A DNA stretch of 12,966 bases from JBBAAS01 sp041658125 (GTDB lineage Bacteria > Patescibacteriota > Microgenomatia > UBA12405), in the NCBI GenBank assembly GCA_041658125.1, contig JBBAAS010000019.1, positions 1 to 12,966 on the forward strand, written 5' to 3'. Shown piece after piece: positions 1 to 7,081 of the stretch (position 1 is the stretch's first letter; every line of letters starts with the position of its first letter). Below the pieces are notes generated by a model. The model saw only the letters and a list, made by a program, of their open reading frames with translations, was not told where the DNA came from and ran no database searches. The position numbers and the translations under genes were made by a program.

Positions 1-319
1 TGGCAATTATTCTGTCAAAAAAATTATTTTCAAATGGTAATTTAGTGGCATCAGCTTTTAACAGTTTTAAATTATTATTTTTTTTATCGGCTATTTTTAA
101 ATAATTTTCATTTAAATCAATTCCCCAAATTTTAGCTTCTGAATAAAACTTAGCCAAATTGTTGACATAAAATCCTCTTCCGCAACCAATTTCTAAAATT
201 TTTTCATCGCCGTTTAACTCTAAGTTTTCAAATATCAACCCCGCTCGTCTTTTATATGCCGGATCAATTTCTTTTTCTAGCAGTTGTTTAATTTTTACTA
301 GATAGTTTTTCATACTCAT
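1..319 (-). CDS. Class I SAM-dependent methyltransferase, partial (C-terminus beyond left edge)
   Basis: Only the first 106 residues are in the window. Reading the minus strand from ATG at 319 gives MSMKNYLVKIKQ followed by a clear Rossmann methyltransferase core. Motif I is LEIGCGRGF (residues 42-50), which binds S-adenosylmethionine. The acidic end of strand 2 is in WGIDLNENY (Asp68, expected to hold the ribose). Motif III/IV is KADATKLPF (Asp90), leading into FFDRIIA at the edge. This is the Methyltransf_11/25 type of fold; the substrate cannot be told from this half. The start overlaps the end of the upstream glycosyltransferase by 32 bp (26 bp if the second Met, at 313, is used), so the two genes are co-transcribed and probably translationally coupled. 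No Shine-Dalgarno site precedes it. Linkage to a GT4 enzyme suggests modification of a surface glycan or its lipid carrier; that is inference. Confidence 0.9.
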   Translation of the reverse strand, partial: MSMKNYLVKIKQLLEKEIDPAYKRRAGLIFENLELNGDEKILEIGCGRGFYVNNLAKFYSEAKIWGIDLNENYLKIADKKNNNLKLLKADATKLPFENNFFDRIIA

Positions 320-1412
320 TTATTGTTTTTTGGTAATCAAAATCGACTAAATTTTTACTGTTTTTTTGATAATATTTCTTCCCATTTTTCAGTACTTTTA
401 CTATTTTTTCAGCCAAATTTTGCCCGTTTCCTTTAGCAAAAAGTTCACCCATACCGGTTTCGGATATCGGTACTCTCATTCCCGGCAAATCGGTCGCCAC
501 GCATGGAGTCCCATTTTGCATTGCTTCAATTTGCACCCAGCCAAAAGATTCAAGTCGGTCATCGCTTGGCAAAACCAATAAATCAAGATTTTGATAAAAA
601 CCCGACAAATCATCACGATCTATTGTTCCCAAAAAGACAAATTTATCCTTTAATTCAAGTGCATATTTACTTTGTAAATAGTCAAAATATTTTTCCCCGA
701 TTACCCTAGTCGGGCCGACCACCAGTATCTCGTATTTACCTTTCAGTTCCCGATCCAAATATTTCGTCGCCTCAATTAAAACCTCAAATCCTTTTTGTTT
801 TGCCACCCTCCCGCAAAACCCAATCGCGTATTGTTTATTCTTACTCAAAACCAGTTTCTTTTTATTTTTTAAAATCGGCTTAATCGGCGGATAAATAGCC
901 ACAATTTTAGGTAAAAAATGCTTTAACAAATAAGAATTTTTCGCATAATCAATGGTATACGGACAGATATTATTGGCAAAAAGACAGGCTATGTATTGGC
1001 TCAAAAAAACCACACTGTCAGTCAATTTGTTAAAAAATCCCTGCCAAAAGCTCAAATCAGTATGATGCGTCAATATCACTCTTTTTCCCATTACCCGTCC
1101 CCAAAATGCCAACCACCCCGATTCAAGTTGGGGCAAATGACAATTTATTATGTCGTTTTTGCCTATTTCTAAAAGCGATATTATGGGAAACCATGGCTGA
1201 ATTACTCCTTTTCCAATCTTTATCGGCGACCAAAGTCTTTTAATTACCACTCCATTAATGGTTTCCAATCTTGACGATTTTAGGTCATGTCGGCTGGTTA
1301 GAATGGTTACCTGATGGCCTTTTTTAACTAGTTCTTCCGCCAATATTTGGACATAAATAGTTATTCCGCTAATATTGGGTAGATAATAAGGAGTACCTAT
1401 CAACCATTTCAT
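288..1412 (-). CDS. GT4-family glycosyltransferase (GT-B fold)
   Basis: This 374-aa protein is a retaining GT4 glycosyltransferase that should move a sugar from a nucleotide-sugar donor to a lipid-linked or surface acceptor at the cytoplasmic face of the membrane. The N-terminal half opens with MKWLIGTPYYLPNISGI, the usual Gly-rich acceptor-side loop of the family, and carries THHTD near residues 115-119. The C-terminal donor domain shows GFCGRVAKQKG (residues 198-208, with the conserved Arg202 and Lys207 that contact the donor phosphates). It also has the EX7E signature ESFGWVQIE (Glu288 and Glu296), followed by EAMQNGTPCVATDLPG. Length is normal for GT4. The start at 1412 is the only sensible ATG; it sits 20 bp from the start of the divergent PAP2 gene. 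No signal peptide is seen. The sugar and acceptor cannot be deduced. Confidence 0.93.
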   Translation of the reverse strand: MKWLIGTPYYLPNISGITIYVQILAEELVKKGHQVTILTSRHDLKSSRLETINGVVIKRLWSPIKIGKGVIQPWFPIISLLEIGKNDIINCHLPQLESGWLAFWGRVMGKRVILTHHTDLSFWQGFFNKLTDSVVFLSQYIACLFANNICPYTIDYAKNSYLLKHFLPKIVAIYPPIKPILKNKKKLVLSKNKQYAIGFCGRVAKQKGFEVLIEATKYLDRELKGKYEILVVGPTRVIGEKYFDYLQSKYALELKDKFVFLGTIDRDDLSGFYQNLDLLVLPSDDRLESFGWVQIEAMQNGTPCVATDLPGMRVPISETGMGELFAKGNGQNLAEKIVKVLKNGKKYYQKNSKNLVDFDYQKTINEYEKLSSKN

Positions 1413-1417
1413 AACTG

Positions 1418-1423
1418 TATAAT
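1418..1423 (+). promoter_or_regulatory. Predicted -10 box for the PAP2 phosphatase gene
   Basis: This is a perfect TATAAT ending 9 nt before the ATG at 1433. With normal -10 to start-site spacing, the mRNA would begin within a few bases of the start codon and have essentially no leader. It shares two bases with the opposing minus-strand box, so the two promoters can hardly be occupied together. No good -35 element is visible; that stretch lies inside the glycosyltransferase coding sequence. Confidence 0.6.
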
Positions 1424-1427
1424 TCTA
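1422..1427 (-). promoter_or_regulatory. Predicted extended -10 box for the minus-strand glycosyltransferase operon
   Basis: Read on the minus strand this is TAGAAT (5 of 6 matches to TATAAT), preceded by TG plus one base, an extended -10 arrangement. It ends 9 nt before the ATG at 1412, so transcription would start at or very near the start codon. It overlaps the opposing plus-strand -10 box by two bases. No -35 consensus was recognised. Confidence 0.5.
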
Positions 1428-1432
1428 TCAGT

Positions 1433-2005
1433 ATGTTCAGTCTAAAAGGAATATTTTTTTGGCAACCCCGCCGTGATTTTCTAAAATTACTTTTATCTTT
1501 TAATTTCGGCTCGAAACTACTTCTTATTTTAAATTACCTTATTTGGCCTTTCCTTTTTTTAGTTTGTTTTTTGATTATTAAAAGTTCCGCTAATTATTTT
1601 TGGCAAATCTTAACCGCTGTTGTTATTGGAGAAATTATTGAAAGATTTTGTAAAAATAAATTTTTTTGGAAACGGCCACTATACCTTAAAAAAGATCAAA
1701 CTCCCACGGGATTGGTTAAAAGATGGTATGAAACCGGCTCTTTTCCCTCCGGTCACACCACTAAGGCCACTTATTTTTTTCTGCTGATACTTCAAACGCA
1801 GGTTTTTAATCCGGTTTTGTATCTTGTTCTTACTGTTCCCCTACTGCTGTTTAGAGTATTAGCCGGCTTTCATTATCCAATCGACGTTCTCGGTGGTATT
1901 ATCATCGGTACCTTGCTTTGGTTGGCTACCCACCAATTAATTTTTCCTCTTCTATTAGTCGAAATTATCCGAACTATTTTCAATTTTGTTTTTTTTATTA
2001 AATAA
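1433..2005 (+). CDS. PAP2-family membrane phosphatase (lipid phosphate phosphatase)
   Basis: A 190-aa integral membrane protein with all three motifs of the type 2 phosphatidic acid phosphatase superfamily. These are KX6RP (Lys74 to Arg81-Pro82 in KNKFFWKRP), PSGH (residues 105-108, the acid His of the mechanism) and RX5HX3D in RVLAGFHYPID (Arg141, nucleophile His147, Asp151). Hydrophobic segments lie at about 29-49, 56-70, 112-141 and 151-178. The family removes phosphate from lipid phosphates. In a compact bacterium with envelope genes alongside, likely substrates are undecaprenyl pyrophosphate (BcrC-like carrier recycling) or phosphatidylglycerol phosphate; which one is inference. The ATG at 1433 has no Shine-Dalgarno site but has TATAAT just upstream. 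The stop at 2003-2005 lies 4 bp before the next ATG, so the DUF2298 gene is probably co-transcribed. Confidence 0.92.
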   Translation: MFSLKGIFFWQPRRDFLKLLLSFNFGSKLLLILNYLIWPFLFLVCFLIIKSSANYFWQILTAVVIGEIIERFCKNKFFWKRPLYLKKDQTPTGLVKRWYETGSFPSGHTTKATYFFLLILQTQVFNPVLYLVLTVPLLLFRVLAGFHYPIDVLGGIIIGTLLWLATHQLIFPLLLVEIIRTIFNFVFFIK

Positions 2006-2009
2006 TTCT

Positions 2010-4100
2010 ATGCTTGCCGATCTTAAATTTATTAGCTTTTGGTGGCTAACGATTTTTCTCTTTAGTCTTCTGGCTCTTCCCCTAGTTTTTACTTTCTTTA
2101 AAAATTTTTGGGATCGTGGCTATATCTTTGCCAAAATTGTTTCCCTCGCCCTCCTAACTTATCTGATTTTTGTTCTGGGAGTCCTAAAAATTTTACCCTT
2201 CACCCAAGCCTCAATATATTTTTTAGCAATTTTAGCCGTTTTAGCCAACGTCTTTTTTCTTAGAAAAAACAACAACTTTCAAAAACTAAAAACTATTTTT
2301 AAAAAACATTATAAAATTTTTCTTTTTGAAGAATTACTTTTCTTCTTAGTTTTAGTTTTTTGGTCGTTTGTTCGCGGATTTGCTCCCGATATTGAAGGCT
2401 TGGAAAAATTTATGGATTGGGGCTTCGTTAATTCGGCCCTTCGTACCCGTTTTATGCCCCCAGAGGATATGTGGTTTGCCGGTCAACCCATTAATTATTA
2501 CTATTTCGGTCATTTAATTTTTGCCCTTCTCACCAAGGTTTCTAGCATCAATTCCGCCATCACCTATAACCTCTCCATGGCCACAGTTTGTGCCTTAACT
2601 TTTGTTTCCGCTTTTTCCGTCACTAGTAATCTTATTTATCTTTCTCAATCCAAGATAAAACCAAAATTTTTTATCATTTCCGCCCTTCTTTCTGCTCTTC
2701 TTCTCACCTTCGGCGGCAATCTCCACTGGCTTTATAAAGTTGCCAAAATCAATATTCAAAATGAAGGCCGGCTAACTCTGACTGCCACTGCCATCAAAAA
2801 AGCCGCTGATTCTTATTGGTATCCTGACGCTACCCGCTTTATCGGCTTTGACCCTGATATTAAAGATAAAACCATTCACGAATTTCCGATATATAGTTTT
2901 GTTGTCTCCGACCTTCACGGTCATATGAACGACATTCCACTGGTCTTATTTTTTGTTGCCTTTCTTTTGGCCTCTATTACCTCTGTATCTTTTCCCAAAA
3001 AATATCTTCTTCCCTGGTTTTTTGTTCCTGCCGGCCTGATCCTTTCCGTCAATTTTATGACCAATGCCTGGGATTTGGCTGTATATGGTCTGCTTTTTGG
3101 TGTTGTCTTTCTTTTTGCCAACCTTAATTTTTTTGATTTTAAAACCGCTTTTACTAAAACCGTCTTTAACGGTTTACTAATGATTCTTTTCTGGTATCTT
3201 TTTACTCTTCCTTTTTCTCTCAACTTTATTCCCATGGTCGAAGGCCTTCGCCTTTCCGATTCTCACACTCCTTTCTACCAACTTTTTATTTTATATGGTG
3301 GTTTTTGGCTAATTTGTTTTCCTTTTGTTCTGATTTTTATCAAAAAGGTTATTTCTAATCGTCTTTCTGTCACCGATTCTTTGGTTCTATCACTCATCCT
3401 TACCGCCACCATTTTGATTCTTATTCCTGAAATCATTTACCTCAAAGACATCTATATCTACGAACACCGCCGGGCTAACACTATGTTCAAACTTGTCTAT
3501 CAGGCTTTTATGCTGTATTCCCTCGCCGCCGGTTACGTTCTTTTTCGGATCTCTCAAACAAAATTAATTATTCCCAAAATATTCTATAAATTAATCTTTC
3601 TTCTCGTTTTTGTTATTCACCTTATTTATCCCTATTTTGCCGTTAAATCCTTTTATGGTCTCAAAGAATACAAGGGTCTTTGGGGCTTAAACTTTCTTAA
3701 AAATAGTTATCCTGATAATTTGGCCGCTATTGAGTGGATCCAACAAAATATTTCCGGCCAGCCGGTTATGCTGGAGGCGGTCGGTGATAGCTATACCACT
3801 TTCAATCAGGTTTCCTCGGCTACCGGCCTGCCTACCATTGAAGGTTGGATTGTTCACGAGTGGCTCTGGCGCGGTGGTTATGACCAGCCGTCAGCTCGCC
3901 AAACCGAGGTTCAAAAGATCTACGAATCGGAAAACTCTTCCGAAGTTCAATCGCTTCTTCAAAAATATTTCGTCAAATACATTTTTGTCGGCGATAAAGA
4001 ATATGAAAAATATCCCAAATTAAACGAAAAAAACTTCATTGACCTTGGCGCCAAAATTATCTTCACCTCCGGCAAAACTAAAATCTATCAATTGCTCTAA
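2010..4100 (+). CDS. DUF2298 'Chlor_Arch_YYY' polytopic membrane protein
   Basis: A 696-residue protein with many hydrophobic segments over roughly residues 10-540 and a soluble C-terminal part. It carries the signatures of the DUF2298 (Chlor_Arch_YYY) family: an Asp-rich loop FMDWGFVNS, then PPEDMWFAGQPINYYYFGH (about residues 150-168) containing the eponymous YYY. Further on are FGGNLHWLYK, DIKDKTIHEFPIYSFVVSDLHGH broken by loops, and near the C-terminus EGWIVHEWLWRGGYDQ. The family resembles GT-C membrane glycosyltransferases in its membrane layout, with conserved acidic, His and Tyr residues in extracytoplasmic loops; no reaction is proven. The reading frame also has a TTG start at 1986, but that overlaps the PAP2 gene. 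The ATG at 2010, followed by a typical membrane N-terminus, is the better start. Its position after a PAP2 phosphatase suggests polyprenyl-lipid-linked sugar chemistry at the membrane. Confidence 0.9.
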   Translation: MLADLKFISFWWLTIFLFSLLALPLVFTFFKNFWDRGYIFAKIVSLALLTYLIFVLGVLKILPFTQASIYFLAILAVLANVFFLRKNNNFQKLKTIFKKHYKIFLFEELLFFLVLVFWSFVRGFAPDIEGLEKFMDWGFVNSALRTRFMPPEDMWFAGQPINYYYFGHLIFALLTKVSSINSAITYNLSMATVCALTFVSAFSVTSNLIYLSQSKIKPKFFIISALLSALLLTFGGNLHWLYKVAKINIQNEGRLTLTATAIKKAADSYWYPDATRFIGFDPDIKDKTIHEFPIYSFVVSDLHGHMNDIPLVLFFVAFLLASITSVSFPKKYLLPWFFVPAGLILSVNFMTNAWDLAVYGLLFGVVFLFANLNFFDFKTAFTKTVFNGLLMILFWYLFTLPFSLNFIPMVEGLRLSDSHTPFYQLFILYGGFWLICFPFVLIFIKKVISNRLSVTDSLVLSLILTATILILIPEIIYLKDIYIYEHRRANTMFKLVYQAFMLYSLAAGYVLFRISQTKLIIPKIFYKLIFLLVFVIHLIYPYFAVKSFYGLKEYKGLWGLNFLKNSYPDNLAAIEWIQQNISGQPVMLEAVGDSYTTFNQVSSATGLPTIEGWIVHEWLWRGGYDQPSARQTEVQKIYESENSSEVQSLLQKYFVKYIFVGDKEYEKYPKLNEKNFIDLGAKIIFTSGKTKIYQLL

Positions 4101-4121
4101 GTTTCGATATCTTGTCCTTGT

Positions 4122-4156
4122 TAATTCGTAATTAGTAATTAATAATTAGTAATTAT
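4122..4156 (+). repeat. Five tandem copies of a heptamer TAATTNN upstream of uvrD
   Basis: Five consecutive 7-mers are TAATTCG, TAATTAG, TAATTAA, TAATTAG and TAATTAT, followed by TTTT and the ATG of the helicase gene at 4161. They fill most of the 60-bp gap after the DUF2298 gene. The last copy provides TAATTA ending 5 nt before the ATG, where the other genes of this window have a -10 box, although it is a weak match to TATAAT. A short AT tandem array here could vary in copy number by slippage. Confidence 0.85.
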
Positions 4157-4160
4157 TTTT

Positions 4161-6041
4161 ATGTCCGATATTCTTTCCGGTCTTAATCCGCAACAACAAG
4201 CCGCCGTCACCCACCAGGGGACGCCGCTCCTGCTTTTGGCCGGTGCCGGTTCCGGCAAAACCCGGGTTTTAACCCATCGCGCCGCCTATTTCATTCAAAA
4301 AAACATTGCCAAACCATCCGAAGTTCTTTTACTGACTTTTACCAACAAAGCCGCCGGTGAAATGAAAAATCGGATGAGCCAGCTTTTGTCATCCCATGAT
4401 GATACCGGTCTTTTTGCCGGCACTTTTCACTCTTTTTGCTGTCGGGTTCTCCGTCACGACGGCCAAAAAATCGGCGTTTCTCCCAATTTTGTTATTTATG
4501 ACCAAAGCGACCAGGAAATCCTGATCAAAAACATCATTACCGACATCGGTTTAACACCCAAAGAATTTAGTCCGACTGCTGTTTTGTATTTTATTGAAAA
4601 CGCTAAAAACAAATTTTTAAATCCCGCCGAAGTTAAGGATCAAAGCTCCGGTTTTTGGCAGGAATACGCCGCTAAAATTTATCAAAAATATCAGCAAAAG
4701 CTAACCGATTACCAGGCTCTCGATTTCAACGATCTTCTCTTCAAAACTGTCGAGCTGTTACTTAATGACCCCAAAACTCTTGAAAAATACCAAGAAATCT
4801 ACAAGTTCGTTTTAATTGATGAGTATCAGGACACTAACCAAATTCAATACTTACTAACCAAACTTCTAGGTAAAAAATATTGTCAAATTACCGCCGTCGG
4901 CGATGCCTCCCAGGCCATTTATGGTTGGCGTGGCGCTGACTATCGTAACCTCCAAAGCTTTATTGTTGACTTTAAGGACACTACCGTTATCAATCTAGAA
5001 CAAAACTATCGTTCTACTCAAATTATTTTGGATGCCGCCAATTTTGTCATTTCTAAAAACAATTCTCATCCGATTCTTAAGCTTTTCACCACTAAAAAAT
5101 CTAACGACAAAATCAAGCTCTATGAGGCCGAGTCCGAAGTGGCTGAAGCCGACTATATTGCCCAAAAAATTCGATTTTTACATGACACTGTTCGTTTGCC
5201 CTACAAAAGCATCGCTGTTTTATATCGGATGAACGCCCAATCCCGGGTTTTGGAAGAAACTTTTATCAAATATCAACTCCCTTATGTTCTAATCGGTGGC
5301 CTTCGTTTTTATGAGCGCTCCGAAGTCAAAGACATTTTAGCTATGCTTCGGTTTTTTCACGACCGGTCCGATAAAATTTCCGAGGAAAGAATTATCAAGG
5401 CTATCGGCAAGCGTAAAAAAGTTACTTTTGATGAACATCTTGCGGAAATTGATCAAAATTCTCTTGATTCTCTAGCCGCCCTCGAAAGTTTGGTTATCAA
5501 TTCCGGTTATCTTGATAAATTTAATTCCAAAGACGAGGAGGATCAGCGTCGGATCGAAAACATCAAAGAACTCAAATCCGTTGCCGCTTCTTTTCCTGAT
5601 CTTAACGATTTCTTGGAAAACGTGGCCTTAGTTCAACAGGAATATTCACTTCAGGAAAAAAATAAAAAGAAAGACAGTCACGACGGCATCCGCCTCATGA
5701 CTCTCCATAGCAGCAAAGGCTTGGAATTTGATGCGGTTTTTCTGGCCGGGGTTGAAGAGGGGATTTTGCCTCACAGCCGCAGTATGGTCGACGAATCCCA
5801 AATCGAAGAAGAACGCCGTCTTTGTTATGTCGGCATTACCCGGGCCAAAGATTTTCTTTATTTAAGTTATGCCACCCGTCGCCTCTATTTCGGCAAAAGT
5901 TCTCTTAACGAACCCAGTCGTTTTCTCCTTGATATCCCCAAAAACTTAATCGAATTCGACGAGCCTACCGAAATCACCCGCGACTTTCGTCATCGATCCA
6001 AATCCGACGGTGATCTTATCTATGATCCTGATATTTACTAA
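4161..6041 (+). CDS. UvrD/PcrA-type SF1A DNA helicase, compact form
   Basis: This 626-aa protein is a 3'-5' superfamily 1A DNA helicase acting in nucleotide-excision or mismatch repair and replication-fork rescue. All ATPase motifs are visible: Q motif LNPQQQAAV (8-16), Walker A GAGSGKT (28-34), Ia LTFTNKAAGEM (58-68), TFHSF (88-92) and Walker B DEYQDT (220-225). Next come III GDASQAIYGWRGAD (247-260), IV LEQNYRS (279-285), IVa with GGLRFYERSEVKD (379-391), V RLMTLHSSKGLEFD (511-524) and VI EEERRLCYVGITRAK (549-563). It is about 100 residues shorter than typical PcrA or UvrD. The 2B region between motifs IVa and V is only about 120 residues, lacking the usual LRIINTPKRGIG-like segment, and the C-terminal tail is short. 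It starts 60 bp after the DUF2298 gene, behind a heptamer repeat and with no Shine-Dalgarno site. A second UvrD-family gene begins at 12402. Confidence 0.95.
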   Translation: MSDILSGLNPQQQAAVTHQGTPLLLLAGAGSGKTRVLTHRAAYFIQKNIAKPSEVLLLTFTNKAAGEMKNRMSQLLSSHDDTGLFAGTFHSFCCRVLRHDGQKIGVSPNFVIYDQSDQEILIKNIITDIGLTPKEFSPTAVLYFIENAKNKFLNPAEVKDQSSGFWQEYAAKIYQKYQQKLTDYQALDFNDLLFKTVELLLNDPKTLEKYQEIYKFVLIDEYQDTNQIQYLLTKLLGKKYCQITAVGDASQAIYGWRGADYRNLQSFIVDFKDTTVINLEQNYRSTQIILDAANFVISKNNSHPILKLFTTKKSNDKIKLYEAESEVAEADYIAQKIRFLHDTVRLPYKSIAVLYRMNAQSRVLEETFIKYQLPYVLIGGLRFYERSEVKDILAMLRFFHDRSDKISEERIIKAIGKRKKVTFDEHLAEIDQNSLDSLAALESLVINSGYLDKFNSKDEEDQRRIENIKELKSVAASFPDLNDFLENVALVQQEYSLQEKNKKKDSHDGIRLMTLHSSKGLEFDAVFLAGVEEGILPHSRSMVDESQIEEERRLCYVGITRAKDFLYLSYATRRLYFGKSSLNEPSRFLLDIPKNLIEFDEPTEITRDFRHRSKSDGDLIYDPDIY

Positions 6042-6049
6042 GATTAAAC

Positions 6050-6055
6050 TATAAT
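6050..6055 (+). promoter_or_regulatory. Predicted -10 box of the FemAB gene, inside a short dyad
   Basis: A perfect TATAAT ends 6 nt before the ATG at 6062, so the mRNA should begin at the start codon. It lies within an inverted repeat, TAAACTA-TAAT-TAGTTTA (6045-6062), whose right arm ends in the A of the start codon. No -35 consensus is found. The whole site fits in the 20-bp gap after the helicase stop. Confidence 0.65.
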
Positions 6056-6061
6056 TAGTTT

Positions 6062-7072
6062 ATGATTACTCGGATTCTATACACCGAAGAAAAAAAAGAT
6101 TACAATCTTGCCGCTATTCATCCGGTCCAAACCTGGGAGTGGGGTGATTTTCAAATTTCCCAAGGCCATAAAGTTTACCACCTTGGTGTTTTTGATCAAA
6201 ATAAAATAATTTCTGCCTATTCCGTCAGTTTTCATCTGATCCCAAAAACCAATTTTAGTGTCGGCACTCTTCTTCGCGGACCCATTATCGACGAAGAAAT
6301 GATCAAAAATATCCAAAAAATCGCCCGCGATGAAAACGCTATTTTCGTCAAATTTGAGCCCGATGTTATTCCCCAAAAACTCGATCAAAAACCATCCTTT
6401 TCTCATCTTGTAGTTTCACCTAAAGTTGCCTTTTATCCTTATTCTTTTGTTGTCGATTTGACCAAATCCGAAGAAAATTTGCTTGAGTCAATGCATCCCA
6501 AAACCCGCTACAACATTAAAATTGCCAATCGTAATAATGTTACCGTTTCTCATCACCAAGACGATCAGGCTTTTGAAATTTATTTAAAACTCCTTTTTGA
6601 TACTACCCGCCGTCAGGGTTTTTATCTCCACTCGGAAAAATACCATCGCGATCTTTGGCGGACTTTAAAACCGACCGGCATTCCTCATATTATGCTGGCT
6701 ACCTATCAGGATCAGGTTCTGTCCGCCTTCATGCTTTTCACTCTCAAAGATAAATTATTTTATCCCTACGGCGCCTCCCTTGATCTTCATCGCGAAGTCA
6801 TGGCCCCAAATCTTTTAATGTGGGAGTCAATTAAATTTGGCAAATCTCTTGGCCTAAAAAGTTTTGATATGTGGGGCTCTCTTGGCCCCAATGCCAAAGA
6901 AGCCGATAACGGTTATGGTTTTCATCGGTTTAAGCAGGGTTTTGGTGGTGAGTTAGTTCAGTTCGTCGGCACTTACGATTTGGTCATCAATGACCCTCTC
7001 TACCAAATCTACAATCTTGTCGATAAAGTCCGCTGGCAGTTTCTCCGTCTCAAGGCCAAAATTATAAGGTAA
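6062..7072 (+). CDS. FemAB-family peptidoglycan bridge aminoacyltransferase
   Basis: A 336-aa cytosolic protein of the FemABX family. These enzymes have two GNAT-like domains and use aminoacyl-tRNA to add amino acids to the stem-peptide lysine (or equivalent) of lipid II, building the peptidoglycan cross-bridge. Family hallmarks include MHPKTRYNIKIANRNNV (residues 144-160), the DTTRRQGFYLHSEKYHRDLW stretch (180-199), YPYGASLDLHREVMAPNLLMW (234-254) and GYGFHRFKQGFGGELVQFVG (284-303) leading to the C-terminal helix. It lacks the coiled-coil arm seen in FemA and FemX of Gram-positive cocci. The start at 6062 is fixed by the -10 box 6 nt upstream and by a 20-bp gap after the helicase gene. Its stop codon TAA forms the first three bases of the predicted gatC -10 box. 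The amino acid added cannot be told from sequence alone. Confidence 0.93.
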   Translation: MITRILYTEEKKDYNLAAIHPVQTWEWGDFQISQGHKVYHLGVFDQNKIISAYSVSFHLIPKTNFSVGTLLRGPIIDEEMIKNIQKIARDENAIFVKFEPDVIPQKLDQKPSFSHLVVSPKVAFYPYSFVVDLTKSEENLLESMHPKTRYNIKIANRNNVTVSHHQDDQAFEIYLKLLFDTTRRQGFYLHSEKYHRDLWRTLKPTGIPHIMLATYQDQVLSAFMLFTLKDKLFYPYGASLDLHREVMAPNLLMWESIKFGKSLGLKSFDMWGSLGPNAKEADNGYGFHRFKQGFGGELVQFVGTYDLVINDPLYQIYNLVDKVRWQFLRLKAKIIR

Positions 7073-7075
7073 AAT
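7070..7075 (+). promoter_or_regulatory. Predicted -10 box of the gatC-gatA-Nudix-gatB operon
   Basis: TAAAAT ends 6 nt before the gatC ATG at 7082. Its first three bases are the TAA stop of the FemAB gene, so promoter and stop codon share DNA. An AAGG at 7066-7069 is 12 nt from the ATG and lies upstream of the predicted transcription start. It would not be in the mRNA if this promoter is used. Confidence 0.6.
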
Positions 7076-7081
7076 ACAGTC

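Noticed and set aside
1388..1393. AAGGAG on the plus strand upstream of the PAP2 gene, resembling a Shine-Dalgarno site
   Set aside because: It is 39 nt from the ATG at 1433, far too distant, lies upstream of the -10 box, and is part of the glycosyltransferase coding sequence on the other strand.
1986..2009. TTG start for the DUF2298 protein, adding MFFLLNNS
   Set aside because: It overlaps the PAP2 gene by 20 bp and uses a rarer codon; the ATG at 2010 gives a normal membrane-protein N-terminus.
2921..3235. Minus-strand reading frame of 104 codons opposite the DUF2298 gene
   Set aside because: It is basic and low-complexity, lies wholly inside a well-supported gene and has no domain; it is an antisense shadow. 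The same applies to the minus frames at 6077-6406, 9307-9540, 9395-9676, 11917-12294 and 12408-12731.
7066..7069. AAGG before gatC as a ribosome binding site
   Set aside because: The 12-nt spacing is long, the match is only four bases, and it would lie upstream of the transcript start if TAAAAT at 7070-7075 is the -10 box. It remains possible for read-through mRNA.
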